Shown in pieces: positions 7,504 through 16,603 of a DNA stretch of 64,000 nt. The notes beneath the pieces were generated by a model that saw only the letters and a list, made by a program, of their open reading frames with translations, was not told the origin of the DNA and searched no databases. The position numbers and the translations under genes were made by a program. The first letter of the stretch is position 1. Each line of letters begins with the position of its first letter. The stretch spans positions 558,001 through 622,000 of the forward strand of contig CAVVMR010000010.1 in assembly GCA_963749515.1 (NCBI GenBank), in the 5' to 3' direction. The stretch comes from Gaiellasilicea sp963749515 (GTDB taxonomy: Bacteria > Actinomycetota > Thermoleophilia > Gaiellales > Gaiellaceae).

Positions 7504-8829
7504 GTGGAGATGTCCCGACTCGCGACGTTGCTCGACCTGCTCCGAATCCCGAGCGTCAGCGCCGATCCTCTCCATGCAGCGGATGTGCAGCGCGCGCTCG
7601 ATTGGGTCGTCTCCTTCGTCTGCGGAGCCGGCGGGGAAGCCCACATCGTCGACGGTGCGACCGGATCGCTGGTCGTGGGGGAGTTTGCGGCGTCACGTGC
7701 TCCGGAGCGCGCCCCGACTGTCCTCTGCTACGGGCATGTCGATGTGCAGCCGCCGGCGCCGCTGGACCTCTGGGAGAGCCCTCCCTTCGAGCCGACCGTT
7801 CGCGACGGCTGGCTCTACTGCCGAGGCGTGGCCGACGACAAGGGGCAGCTCTGGCTCTTGCTCGAAGCAGCGCGCAGCCTTGCAGCCGAAGGCGAGTTAC
7901 CGGTCAACGTCCGCGTGCTCTGCGACGCGGAGGAGGAGGTCGGGGGCCAGAGTGCCGCTGCGTGGATCGGGGAGGACGAGCGCGGCGCCGATGCGTGCGT
8001 CGTCTTCGACACTGCCATGCTCGGCGACCAGGTTCCCGCGTTCTTTCTCGGCACGCGCGGCACTGCGTACTTCCATCTCACGGTGCACACCGGGCGTCGC
8101 GATGTCCACTCCGGGGTCTACGGCGGCGCGGGCCTCAACGCGCTGCATGCTCTGATCGTCGCGCTCGATGGAGTCATCGCGCGCGACGGCCGTCTACCGG
8201 AGGCGCTCCGGCACGGATCCATCGCCCCGTCGGAGGAGGAACTCGCGTCCTGGGCCGCACTTGCCTCAGGGCGGGAGGTGCTCGCCGACCAGGGCGTCAC
8301 ACCCGCCGACGAGCGCGCCGAGGCAGACTTCTACCTGCGCACGTGGGGCGAGCCGTCGCTCGACGTCCATGGGATCGAGGGCGGTTCCCCGCAGCTCCAG
8401 AAGACCGTGCTTCCGGCTCGCGCGGAAGCGAACGTCTCGCTCCGGCTCGCGCATGGCCAAACCGTCGAGACGATCGCGCCGGTGCTCGAGCGGCTACTCC
8501 GCGAGGCGGCGCCCGTTGGAGCCTCGGTCGAGCTCGAGCTGCGGTCCGCATGCGACCCTTCGCTCGTCTCGCCGGGCTCGCGCGCCGTCACGCTGGGCCT
8601 CGAGGCCTTCGAGCGAGCACTCGGCATCAGACCGGTGCTTGCGCGGACCGGCGGCTCGCTTCCGCTCGCACCGGCACTTGCAGCCCGCGGCATTCCGACC
8701 GTGATCACGGGCTTCGACCTTCCGGATGGGAACATCCACGCGCCGAACGAGCGCTTCCGCCTCGACCACTTCGAGCTCGGTCTGGCGGCGGCGCGTGAGC
8801 TCTTCCGCGCCTACGCCGGGCTGCGGTAG
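7504..8829 (+). CDS. M20-family metallopeptidase (dipeptidase/deacylase type)
   Basis: 441 residues from GTG 7504; ATG 7510 is an alternative. TAGGGT at 7491-7496 ends 7 nt before the GTG, suggesting leaderless expression. M20 motifs are intact: VLCYGHVDVQPP (metal His and catalytic Asp), YCRGVADDKGQ (bridging Asp) and VRVLCDAEEEVGG (catalytic Glu-Glu). The dimerisation lid lies between about 190 and 330, and DGNIHAPNERF near the end carries the last His ligand. It should hydrolyse dipeptides or N-acyl amino acids in the cytoplasm. Its 3' end overlaps the convergent amidase gene by 19 bp; with that amidase and the next ABC importer it forms a plausible peptide/amide-scavenging neighbourhood. 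Confidence 0.88.
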   Translation: MEMSRLATLLDLLRIPSVSADPLHAADVQRALDWVVSFVCGAGGEAHIVDGATGSLVVGEFAASRAPERAPTVLCYGHVDVQPPAPLDLWESPPFEPTVRDGWLYCRGVADDKGQLWLLLEAARSLAAEGELPVNVRVLCDAEEEVGGQSAAAWIGEDERGADACVVFDTAMLGDQVPAFFLGTRGTAYFHLTVHTGRRDVHSGVYGGAGLNALHALIVALDGVIARDGRLPEALRHGSIAPSEEELASWAALASGREVLADQGVTPADERAEADFYLRTWGEPSLDVHGIEGGSPQLQKTVLPARAEANVSLRLAHGQTVETIAPVLERLLREAAPVGASVELELRSACDPSLVSPGSRAVTLGLEAFERALGIRPVLARTGGSLPLAPALAARGIPTVITGFDLPDGNIHAPNERFRLDHFELGLAAARELFRAYAGLR

Positions 8830-9851
8830 TCCTCGAAGATGTCGAGCGGGAGCAGAGCCGACACGAGTGCGTTCGGCAGGTCGACGACCTGCGAGATGCG
8901 AAGCTCGGCCGCAACGCTCGCCAGTACGTACGCGGCCTCGCGCGCGAACCCGTACGTCGCGGCCAGGTAGTCGACGAGCTCGAGCAGCGCCCGCCGGGCT
9001 GACAGCCCGAGGTCGAGAAGCTCGTGACGTCCGTCGTCCGTGAGCGAGATACCGGTGGTTGCGAAGTAGCGCCGTTGCGGCTGTACCGCTGTCTCGAAGG
9101 CCGGAAAGCGCGGCGTCCACGCCGGCGCGGAGGCGACCTCGACGCGGAACGTCACGCGTGCGCCAATCTCGATCGCGGAGCCACAGACCTCGCCCTCGCC
9201 CTGCGCGAAGTGGACGTCCCCGAGCGAAAGCAGCGCACCCGGCACGTGTACGGGCAGCAGCAGACGCGAGCCGCCGGAGAGGTGTCGGATGTCGAGATTG
9301 CCTCCGATCTCGCGGGACGGCAGCGTCCCCAGTCCGTCGGCGGCCTCCGCGGGAACCGCAGGCGGCGAGAGCTCCGACAGGTCGAGCCCCACCCGGCTCG
9401 CCACCTCGTCCTCGCGCCCGCGGATGCGGTCGAGCAGCTCGCGCGACGGGGCGACGCCGATCGTGCCGGGAAAGGGGGCGGCCGGGATCGCGACTCCGGG
9501 CAGCTCCGTCGACCGTGCATGCCGACCGTCGAGCTCCCAGCCGAGGAGGTAGGGACCGGGGAAGACATCGGCGAGAAAGCCGAACCCGGGAAGGATGGCG
9601 CTGAACCCGAAATCCTCCGGCTCCACCTCGAGTAGCTCCACTGCCAGGATGTCACCCGGCTCAGCGCCCTCGACGTAGACCGGCCCGGCGAGCAGGTCAT
9701 GCGAGAAATCGAGCGTCAGCAGGTCCTCGTGGACGCTCTCACGTCCGATCTGGTCGCCCGTGCCGAGCGGCGCGTCGAGCGTGACGACATCGCCGGATTT
9801 GACTGTTGCAACCGGCTCGACGTCCGGGTGCCAGCGGTTGTGCCCGTTCAC
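8811..9851 (-). CDS. Acetamidase/formamidase family protein
   Basis: 346 residues from GTG 9851. The sequence follows the FmdA/AmdA layout: N-terminal SGDVVTLDAPLGTGDQIG, AGPVYVEGAEPGDILAVELL, PFPGTIGVAPS, GGNLDIRHLSGGSRLLLPV and LLSLGDVHFAQGEGEVCGSA, the last resembling the metal-site region of this family. It would hydrolyse a short-chain amide to the acid and ammonia; the exact substrate cannot be read. Divergent from the ABC importer gene that starts 87 bp away. Confidence 0.88.
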   Translation of the reverse strand: MNGHNRWHPDVEPVATVKSGDVVTLDAPLGTGDQIGRESVHEDLLTLDFSHDLLAGPVYVEGAEPGDILAVELLEVEPEDFGFSAILPGFGFLADVFPGPYLLGWELDGRHARSTELPGVAIPAAPFPGTIGVAPSRELLDRIRGREDEVASRVGLDLSELSPPAVPAEAADGLGTLPSREIGGNLDIRHLSGGSRLLLPVHVPGALLSLGDVHFAQGEGEVCGSAIEIGARVTFRVEVASAPAWTPRFPAFETAVQPQRRYFATTGISLTDDGRHELLDLGLSARRALLELVDYLAATYGFAREAAYVLASVAAELRISQVVDLPNALVSALLPLDIFEDYRSPA

Positions 9852-9937
9852 GGCACACTTGTATCAGGCGTCGGTGTCATGTTACGTTCGACCGGCTTGT
9901 CGAGGGCCCAACTTCCTGTGGAACGTAGGGGGAAATA

Positions 9938-11551
9938 ATGCTTCGTCGTCTGTTCACGGCTCGCCGCATCGGTTCGCGCGGGTCAATTTCGATCGCCGCA
10001 GTAGTCCTCTGCGCTGCACTTGGAACGGCCGGCGCGTCGGCCCGCATCGATGCGGGCACGGCGGATGTCCAGCGCCTCACGTGGGCGCTCGGCGCTCCGA
10101 TCCGGAGCCTCGAGTACACACACTCGGCCGACTCCGGCACCGCGACGGTCGTCTCGCTCGGTTGCGAGACGCTCGTCAAGTACGACAGGACAGGACGTCT
10201 GCGGCCCGGCCTCGCGCAGTCGTTCTCGACGCCGAACCCCCTGACGTACGTCTACCGAATCCGCAAGAACGTGCGGTTCTGGGACGGATCCACGCTCACA
10301 CCGGAAGACGTCGTCTTCTCGCTCCAGCGCGCCGCGAGTGAGAAGGCCGGATCGCAGATCGCCGCGTTCTACACGACTGTGAAGTCGATCAGGGCGTCCG
10401 GCGACCGGGTCGTCGTCCGCTTGAAGCAGCCTGACCCGTACTTCCGCTACTCGCCGGCTGTCACCTACATCCTGCAGAAGAAGTACTGGCAAGCCAACCT
10501 CAAGGACATCGGCACGCCCAACAAGCTGACCATGTGCACCGGCCCGCATCGGTTCACGAAGTTCCAGGGCGACGGCACGACCGAGCTCGTTGCCTTCGAC
10601 GGCTACTGGGGCGGCCGGCCCGCGGTGCGGGCAATCACCCTCAAGGTGATCGTGAACGAGGCGACCCGCCTCCTCGCGATGCGCCAGGGCGAGATCGACG
10701 GTTCATTCCGGATCTCCCAGGACGTGATCGACCAGTGGAAGCGACTGCCGAGCACGCGCATCCAGCTCGCGCCGGAGCTCCGTACGGCGTACCTGTCACT
10801 CGACACCGCGATCGAGCCGTGGAACGACATCCATGTGCGGCGCGCCATCGCGTACTCGATCGACAAGGTGGGCATCGTGCGCGCGATTCTCCGGGGTTAC
10901 GGCGAGCCCGCTCCGACGCTGCCTCCGCCGGAGCAGTGGGGCGACATCATGCCGCAGGCCCAGGTCAGGGCGTTCTACCGGACACTGCCCAAATACAGCT
11001 ACAACCTCGCGAAGGCCCGGGCCGAGCTCAAGCAGTCGGCGTTCCCGGACGGATTCAAGGCGACGCTTCCGTTCCCGGACTCGGCGCAGACGGACGGCAA
11101 GGCCGCGCTCGTTCTCGCCCAGGCGTTGAAGAAGATCGGCATCGAGCTGACCGTCAAGGAAGTGACGACCGACAAGTGGTTCGCGACGCTCTACAACCAT
11201 CCGTCGCCGATGGGCCCTCAGATCGTCGAATGGGGCGTGGACTACCCGGATCCGGCCGATGCTCTGCACTTCATCTACCACAGCAAGGGCGCGACGAAGA
11301 ACGCGTTCAACACCGCGAACTACAAGAGCGCGAAGATGGACCAGTACCTCGCGCAGCAGGAGAAGTCGGTAAACCCCAGAGTGCGCGCGACGGCGATCAA
11401 GAAGGCGCTCCGGCTTGCCGCCACCGACCTGCCGTACATACCGATCTGGTACCAGGACATCGCCATGGCGGTCAACACGAAGTTGAACTACCGGGGCTTC
11501 GGCACGTGGTATCTGTACACGCCGTGGGCCCTGGACATCTCGGCCCGATAG
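9938..11551 (+). CDS. ABC importer substrate-binding protein, family 5 (peptide type)
   Basis: 537 residues from ATG 9938 behind AGGGGGAAATA. A signal peptide (basic RRLFTARRIGSRGS, hydrophobic IAAVVLCAALGTAG) is followed by a full SBP_bac_5 domain: the family start is LARSFSTP-like (GLAQSFSTPNPLTYVYRIRK), then NVRFWDGSTLTPEDVVFSL and ending with DLPYIPIWYQDIAMAVN. No lipobox Cys is evident, so anchoring may differ from the usual lipoprotein. It delivers oligopeptides or related solutes to the two permeases encoded downstream. Confidence 0.9.
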   Translation: MLRRLFTARRIGSRGSISIAAVVLCAALGTAGASARIDAGTADVQRLTWALGAPIRSLEYTHSADSGTATVVSLGCETLVKYDRTGRLRPGLAQSFSTPNPLTYVYRIRKNVRFWDGSTLTPEDVVFSLQRAASEKAGSQIAAFYTTVKSIRASGDRVVVRLKQPDPYFRYSPAVTYILQKKYWQANLKDIGTPNKLTMCTGPHRFTKFQGDGTTELVAFDGYWGGRPAVRAITLKVIVNEATRLLAMRQGEIDGSFRISQDVIDQWKRLPSTRIQLAPELRTAYLSLDTAIEPWNDIHVRRAIAYSIDKVGIVRAILRGYGEPAPTLPPPEQWGDIMPQAQVRAFYRTLPKYSYNLAKARAELKQSAFPDGFKATLPFPDSAQTDGKAALVLAQALKKIGIELTVKEVTTDKWFATLYNHPSPMGPQIVEWGVDYPDPADALHFIYHSKGATKNAFNTANYKSAKMDQYLAQQEKSVNPRVRATAIKKALRLAATDLPYIPIWYQDIAMAVNTKLNYRGFGTWYLYTPWALDISAR

Positions 11552-11567
11552 ACACGCTCGCGGCCAC

Positions 11568-11591
11568 GCTCGGCCCCTCCGGGGGCCGAGC
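11568..11591 (+). promoter_or_regulatory. Intra-operon hairpin between binding protein and permease
   Basis: GCTCGGCCCC/GGGGCCGAGC with the 4-nt loop TCCG fills most of the 58-bp gap. Hairpins at this position in ABC operons often protect the 3' end of the binding-protein message or reduce read-through, giving an excess of binding protein. Confidence 0.55.
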
Positions 11592-11609
11592 AGCCGCAGC
11601 GCTTCCGCG

Positions 11610-12575
11610 ATGACCCGCGCCGGCCTCGCCCTCTACGTCGGACGCCGCGTGCTTGCGCTGCTGGTGCTGATCGTCGTCATCTCGTTCGTCGTCTTCAGCC
11701 TTCTCTACCTGGCTCCCGGAAGCGCCGAGCAGGTCCTGCTCGGCGCCCGGCCCGCGACGCCGGAGACGATCAATGCAATCCGCGAGGAGTACCACCTCAA
11801 CGACCCGTTTCTCGTCCAGTACGCCGAGTGGGCGCGTGACGCCGTGCGCTTCGACTTCGGCCGTTCGATCAGGACGAACGAGCCCGTGCTCGACGGAATC
11901 TCCGACCGCTTCGTGCTCACGTTTCAGCTGGGAGGCCTCGCGTTCTTGATCACGATCCTCCTCGGCGTCCCGCTCGGCGTGCTGGCCGCGGTCCGCAGTC
12001 GGACCTCACTCGATCGGGGAATCGTCTCGCTGAGCGTCGTCGGCGTGAGCGCTCCTGCCTTCGCCACCGGGATCCTGCTCCTCTACGTCTTCGCAGTCGA
12101 GCTCGGCTGGTTCCCCGTCTTCGGCGAAGGCTCAGGCGTCGTCGACCGCCTTCGCCACCTCGCGCTGCCCGCCCTCGCGCTGGCTCTGACCGGCATGGGT
12201 CTCCTCTTGAAGTTGACCCGCACCGCCGTGATCGGCTCGCTCGACCAGGACTACGTGACGTTCGCGCGTGCGCGCGGGATCTCGAACAGCCGCGTGCTCA
12301 CCGCGTACGCGCTCCGGAACGCTCTCGTGCCGATCATCACCGCGGCCGGCCTCCTGCTCGCGTACATGCTCGCCGGCACCGTTCTCGTCGAAGTGACGTT
12401 CGCGCTGCCGGGTCTCGGGTCGTTGCTCGTCGACTCGGTCCGCACACTTGACGTGCCGATGGTGCAGGCACTCGCGATCCTGATCGCGACCCTGGTCGTT
12501 GTCGTCAACCTCGTCGCCGACATCGTGTACGTCGCGGTCGATCCGCGGATCAGCTTCGCCAGGGTGAAAGCGTGA
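11610..12575 (+). CDS. ABC importer permease, DppB/OppB type
   Basis: 321 residues from ATG 11610. A DppB-type N-terminus (YVGRRVLALLVLIVVISFVV) is followed by the periplasmic segment with YHLNDPFLVQYAEWARDAVR and five further membrane helices. The EAA loop, contacting the ATPase, reads DYVTFARARGISNSRVLTAY. A typical ending, VDLVADIVYVAVDPRI-like (NLVADIVYVAVDPRI), completes the family. The stop overlaps the next start by 4 bp. Confidence 0.92.
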   Translation: MTRAGLALYVGRRVLALLVLIVVISFVVFSLLYLAPGSAEQVLLGARPATPETINAIREEYHLNDPFLVQYAEWARDAVRFDFGRSIRTNEPVLDGISDRFVLTFQLGGLAFLITILLGVPLGVLAAVRSRTSLDRGIVSLSVVGVSAPAFATGILLLYVFAVELGWFPVFGEGSGVVDRLRHLALPALALALTGMGLLLKLTRTAVIGSLDQDYVTFARARGISNSRVLTAYALRNALVPIITAAGLLLAYMLAGTVLVEVTFALPGLGSLLVDSVRTLDVPMVQALAILIATLVVVVNLVADIVYVAVDPRISFARVKA

Positions 12576-13441
12576 GCGAGGCTCTCGCCTCGACCCCTGC
12601 GGCAGAGCTCGCCGCACCGAGGGCGCGCCGGGGGTTTTCGCCTGCGGTCGGCCTGGCCTTCGTCGTCGTCGCTGCGGTCGTGATCTGTGCGGCCTTCGGA
12701 CCGCGGCTAGCCCCGTACGACCCCAGCGAGCAGGACCTTCTGTTCAGCCTCACGGGTCCTAGCCGCGACCACCTGCTCGGCACGGACGACCTGGGCCGGG
12801 ACATCGCCTCACGCACGATCGTCGGCGCGCGCACCGCCGTCGTCGGTCCGCTGCTGATCGCGTTGGGCGCAATGCTGATCGGGAGCGTCCTCGGCTTGCT
12901 CGCCGGCTATTTCGGCGGCCTCAGCGACTCGGTGATCTCCCGTTGGGTCGACCTCGTCTACGCGATGCCCGCCTTGCTCGTCGCCATCGTGGTGGTCGGC
13001 GTCCTCGGAGGCGGCTATTTCCTTGCGGTCGGGTTGCTCGTGATCCTCTTTTCGCCGATCGACACTCGAATTGTGCGCGGAGCAACGCTCGACCAGCGCT
13101 CGCGCCCGTACGTCGAGGCGGCTCGAATGCTGGGCTTGTCGAACCGGCGGATCATGGGACGCCACATCTGGCCGAACGTGCTGCCGCTCGCGCTCGCGAA
13201 TGCGTTCCTCACCTTCGCGTTCAGCATCGTCTCGCTGGCGTCGCTGTCGTTCCTCGGGCTCGGCGTCGGGCCGGGGACGGCCGACTGGGGCCGGATGCTC
13301 GCTGACAGCCGCACGCTGCTCTTCGACGTTCCCGCTGCTGCGGTCGCGCCCGGGATCGCGATCGTCGTCACCGCGGCGAGCGTGAACGTCATCGGCGACT
13401 GGCTGTACGAGCGGCTCTCCGATCGCGGGCGTGCGCGGTGA
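12572..13441 (+). CDS. ABC importer permease, DppC/OppC type
   Basis: 289 residues from GTG 12572 (GTGA overlap). An N-terminal cytoplasmic stretch rich in Ala precedes the first helix (FVVVAAVVICAAFG), then HLLGTDDLGRDIASRTIVGA, the hallmark of DppC permeases. The EAA loop is RPYVEAARMLGLSNRRIM. About six membrane helices. It pairs with the DppB-type permease, and its last 4 bp overlap the ATPase gene. Confidence 0.92.
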   Translation: MSEALASTPAAELAAPRARRGFSPAVGLAFVVVAAVVICAAFGPRLAPYDPSEQDLLFSLTGPSRDHLLGTDDLGRDIASRTIVGARTAVVGPLLIALGAMLIGSVLGLLAGYFGGLSDSVISRWVDLVYAMPALLVAIVVVGVLGGGYFLAVGLLVILFSPIDTRIVRGATLDQRSRPYVEAARMLGLSNRRIMGRHIWPNVLPLALANAFLTFAFSIVSLASLSFLGLGVGPGTADWGRMLADSRTLLFDVPAAAVAPGIAIVVTAASVNVIGDWLYERLSDRGRAR

Positions 13442-15258
13442 ATCAGACCCCGCAGCCGCTGCTCGAGGTGGAAGGGCTCCGCATCGAGGCGCGCCTCGGC
13501 GGGGCAGCGCGGACGATCGTCCGATCGCTCGAGCTCGAGGTGGGGGCGGGAGAGACCGTCGGGATCGTCGGCGAGTCCGGCAGCGGTAAGTCACTCACCG
13601 CGCGCTCTCTGATCGGGCTCCTGCCGCGCGGCGTCCACGCGCGCGGAGCGATCACGTTCGAAGGGCGCGATCTGCTGAGCCTGCGCGAGCGCTCTCTGCG
13701 ACGCATTCGCGGTCGCAAGATCGCGCTGCTGCTCCAGGACCCCTACACGATGCTCAACCCGCTGCTCAGAATCGGCACGCAGATCATGGAGACCGCGCCG
13801 AGGGGTCGTGGCCGCGACGAGCCGATCCGGCGCCTCGCCGAGGTCGGGATCCATGACCCGCGAGTGGCGGAGCAGTATCCGTTCCAGCTGTCGGGGGGGA
13901 TGCAGCAGCGTGTTGCGATTGCGGCTGCTCTCGCCAGCGATCCCGAGCTTCTGATCGCGGACGAGCCTTCGACGGCGCTCGACGTGACGACCCAGATGGA
14001 GATCCTCGCCCTGCTGCGCAGCGTGCAGGAGGGGCGTGGAATGGGCCTCGTCCTGATCACGCACGACCTGCGTGTCGCCTTTTCGATCTGTCAGCGGATC
14101 TACGTCCTCTACGCCGGCTCGGTGCTCGAGGCCGCTCCGGGCGCGGATCTGGAGCGGGAGCCGCTTCACCCGTACACGCTCGGGCTGCTGATGTCGGAGC
14201 CTTCTGTGGAGCGCCGGCTGGACGAGCTCGCCGCGATCGAGGGCACCGTCCCCGCCCCGGACGAGGTCGCCGGCGGCTGTCCGTTCGCACCGCGGTGCCC
14301 GTGGGCGATGCCCGAGTGCCTGGCAGGCGATCCACCTCTGCGCGAGGTGGCGCACGGTCGCAGGTCGGCGTGTGTGCGGATCGACGACATCCGCGGAGAG
14401 CTGATTGAAGCCCGGCGGGTTCAGGATGAGCGCGCGTCCACTCGTGTCGAGCCCGTCGCGAAGACGAGCGACTCGCTCATCCGAGTCGAGGGCCTGGTGA
14501 AGCAGTACGCCGGCGTACGCGGCGGAGGCGAGGTTGCGGCGCTCAAGGGTGTCTCGATCGAGGTTGCCGAGGGCGAGAGCGTCGGCATCGTCGGCGAGTC
14601 AGGGTCGGGCAAGACGACGCTCGCGCGGTGCCTGGTCGGCCTCGAGACGCCGACGTCGGGGAGCGTCGTCATCGACGGCATCGAGGCGTCCGACTATCGG
14701 CGCCTCGACTGGAGCACGCGCCGGCAACTCCGCCGCCAGGTCCAGATGATCTTCCAGGATCCGTACTCGTCGCTGAACCCCGTACGGACGGTCGGCGCGA
14801 CTCTGCGCGAGGCGCTCGCCCTCGGCCCCGATCCCGGGACGACGGTCACCGATCTGCTCGCGCTCGTCGGTCTGCCGGGCGACTACGCGACGCGCAAGCC
14901 CGTCGCCCTGTCCGGTGGCGAGCGCCAGCGGATCGCCCTCGCGCGCTCGCTCGCGCTGCGCCCGAGGGTGATCGTCTGCGACGAGCCCGTGTCGGCACTG
15001 GACGTGTCGGTGCAGGCGCAGATCCTCAACCTCTTTGCGACGCTGCGCGAGGAGCTCGGTCTCGGCTACCTCTTCATCACGCACGACCTGGCTGTCGTAC
15101 GCCAGGTCGTCGAGCGCGTCTACGTCCTCTATCGCGGCGAGGTCGTCGAGTCCGGCCCCGTCGACAGGGTTCTCGATGCTCCCACGCACCCGTACACGGC
15201 TCGCCTCGTCGCGTCCGTCCCGCGCACGGATCCCGGCTGGCTGGCCGGCAACGCTTAA
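13438..15258 (+). CDS. Fused double ATPase of the peptide importer (DppD-DppF type)
   Basis: 606 residues from GTG 13438. Two complete nucleotide-binding domains are joined in one chain. The first has Walker A GESGSGKSLTAR, signature LSGGMQQRVAIA and Walker B DEPSTALD, followed by the oligopeptide-transporter C-terminal element (HPYTLGLL, CPFAPRCPWAMPEC, where Cys may hold an Fe-S cluster). The second has GESGSGKTTLARC, LSGGERQRIALA and DEPVSALD. The two ATPases are separate genes in many bacteria; the fusion occurs in several actinobacteria. Last gene of the operon; its stop codon lies inside the long palindrome that follows. Confidence 0.93.
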   Translation: MNQTPQPLLEVEGLRIEARLGGAARTIVRSLELEVGAGETVGIVGESGSGKSLTARSLIGLLPRGVHARGAITFEGRDLLSLRERSLRRIRGRKIALLLQDPYTMLNPLLRIGTQIMETAPRGRGRDEPIRRLAEVGIHDPRVAEQYPFQLSGGMQQRVAIAAALASDPELLIADEPSTALDVTTQMEILALLRSVQEGRGMGLVLITHDLRVAFSICQRIYVLYAGSVLEAAPGADLEREPLHPYTLGLLMSEPSVERRLDELAAIEGTVPAPDEVAGGCPFAPRCPWAMPECLAGDPPLREVAHGRRSACVRIDDIRGELIEARRVQDERASTRVEPVAKTSDSLIRVEGLVKQYAGVRGGGEVAALKGVSIEVAEGESVGIVGESGSGKTTLARCLVGLETPTSGSVVIDGIEASDYRRLDWSTRRQLRRQVQMIFQDPYSSLNPVRTVGATLREALALGPDPGTTVTDLLALVGLPGDYATRKPVALSGGERQRIALARSLALRPRVIVCDEPVSALDVSVQAQILNLFATLREELGLGYLFITHDLAVVRQVVERVYVLYRGEVVESGPVDRVLDAPTHPYTARLVASVPRTDPGWLAGNA

Positions 15259-15426
15259 GGAGGGTTTGGCGAAATATCGGCTGAGCCGCCGGGCCGCGCT
15301 GCTTGCCCCGAGGCCGCGTCCTCAGTCGCGCCGATAGCAACCGCTATCGGCGCTCTATGCGTCCTTGCCTCGGAACGAGCATCGCACCCCGGCGACGAGC
15401 GACATTCCGCCAAACCTTCCTAAGCG
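15252..15426. repeat. ~175-bp imperfect palindrome between convergent genes
   Basis: The whole interval folds back on itself. The outer arms (left CTTAAGGAGGGTTTGGCG, right inverted as CTTAGGAAGGTTTGGCG) and the centre (GCGCCGATAGC at 15328-15338, loop AACC, GCTATCGGCGC at 15343-15353) match almost perfectly; the arms between match imperfectly (for example CGAGGC/GCCTCG). Both stop codons of the flanking convergent genes lie inside it. It may be a strong bidirectional terminator, a MITE-like palindromic element, or both. Confidence 0.7.
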
Positions 15427-15773
15427 CGCGCCTCCTCCTTCGGGTTCTGGAAGGCGTACATGAGCTCCGCGAACTTGCGCCCGGTCGAGCCGCCCACCGT
15501 GCACTCGTCCATCACCGCTGCATGCTGGCGATCGATCTCGAACGGGGACGAATAGAACGCTTCGTTGGCCGCGTCCATGTCGTCGACCTCGATGAAGACG
15601 GCGAGCAGTTCGCCGTGCTCGGTGTCGAGGATGTACGCGACTTCCTGCCGGACGCCCTCGTTGTCGAGCGTCTGGAATGCCTCGTCGCGGCGCTCTTCCA
15701 GCTCGACATACCAGTCACGTAGTCGCTGCGCCTTCCCGGGGACAATCCAAGCTGTGGACAGGACGAACGGCAT
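15420..15773 (-). CDS. Small dimeric alpha/beta-barrel-like protein (DUF6176-like)
   Basis: 117 residues from ATG 15773. It reads like a ferredoxin-fold single-domain protein: VLSTAWIVPGKAQRLRDWYV, ELEERRDEAFQTLDNEGVRQ, LLAVFIEVDDMDAANEAF and EIDRQHAAVMDECTVGG. The layout (PGK..R..W, EEGV..E, VFIEVDDM, HxxVMxEC) resembles what I remember of DUF6176, but I cannot confirm this without a profile search. No signal peptide. Confidence 0.6.
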   Translation of the reverse strand: MPFVLSTAWIVPGKAQRLRDWYVELEERRDEAFQTLDNEGVRQEVAYILDTEHGELLAVFIEVDDMDAANEAFYSSPFEIDRQHAAVMDECTVGGSTGRKFAELMYAFQNPKEEARA

Positions 15774-15803
15774 GTGCGGCTCCTCTCGGTCGGGACGATG
15801 AGT

Positions 15804-16076
15804 CTAACCCGACGCCTGGCTGCGGAACGATGCGACGATCTTCCTGCAGCCTGCGTTGATCCCGTTGCTGTCGCGCTCGTCGGTCTGGCATTGGACGAGG
15901 TACATGAGGTCGTCTCGGAGCGCCCTCACCAGCGTCGCCTCCACACGACTCCCGTCCTCGGTCCAGCCGAGGCTGGCGGCGTGGCCGGGGAACTCACCGA
16001 GCGTCGCCGGCTTGGGCCTTTCCGTGACCGTCATTCCGGCCGCGGCTGAGGCGACCTTCGCCAGCCATTGTGCGAA
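15804..16076 (-). pseudogene. C-terminal remnant of a larger protein
   Basis: The frame is coding-like from a TGA at 16077-16079 downward: QWLAKVASAAAGMTVTERPK, TLGEFPGHAASLGWTEDG, EATLVRALRDDLMYLVQCQT and a final Cys-containing helix (GINAGCRKIVASF). It resembles the C-terminal half of an exported lipoprotein-like domain, but it begins in the middle of the fold: no ATG/GTG with a ribosome site precedes it, and the coding-like stretch continues 14 codons above the only ATG (16034). A truncated gene is the best reading; a short real protein from 16034 (76 residues) is the alternative. Confidence 0.4.
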
Positions 16077-16132
16077 TCATCACATAAGCGCGAGACCCAC
16101 GCAACGCGGACGCTGCTGTAGTGACAGGCCGA

Positions 16133-16549
16133 TCAGATGTTCCGCCAGCGCTCGTCCGGCTTCGTGTGCTGCTTGAGGTTCGGCCCGCAGCGGTCGGCGG
16201 CATAGAACACGGCGAAAGCCGCAGGCACGAGCAGGAACGCCCATCGGTGCGGGCCGCCCGGCAGAGCCATCCACACTACGGCGGCGAGCACGAAGAGTCC
16301 GAAGCCGGCGTAGAACAGTCGACCCCGCCATTCGTAGCCGGACGGAGGAGGGTGCTCCTCGAGTAGCCGCGATGAGCCGTCCTCGGCGACGAGATAGTGC
16401 TGCACGCTTCCCCCGGACTTCACGAGCAGCTCGTCGTTGCCGTCCGGGAGGCTGCGCACGAGACCGTTCCACCCCTCCTCGTGGGACCGAGCGAGCCTCT
16501 TCACCGCCGCGCGCTGGACGTCCGTCCGAGGTTGCCAGGGCGAGGCCAC
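16133..16549 (-). CDS. Hypothetical protein with C-terminal membrane hairpin
   Basis: 138 residues from GTG 16549. The N-terminal half is soluble (WNGLVRSLPDGNDELLVKSG, VQHYLVAEDGSSRLLEEHPP), followed by two close membrane helices, LFYAGFGLFVLAAVVWMAL and WAFLLVPAAFAVFYAAD. The tail (CGPNLKQHTKPDERWRNI) is polar. No family recognised. Confidence 0.5.
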   Translation of the reverse strand: MASPWQPRTDVQRAAVKRLARSHEEGWNGLVRSLPDGNDELLVKSGGSVQHYLVAEDGSSRLLEEHPPPSGYEWRGRLFYAGFGLFVLAAVVWMALPGGPHRWAFLLVPAAFAVFYAADRCGPNLKQHTKPDERWRNI

Positions 16550-16603
16550 GGTCAGCTCGTTTTCCGTGGATGTCTCACCATGCCGCCCGGGTTCGCGCGA
16601 TGG

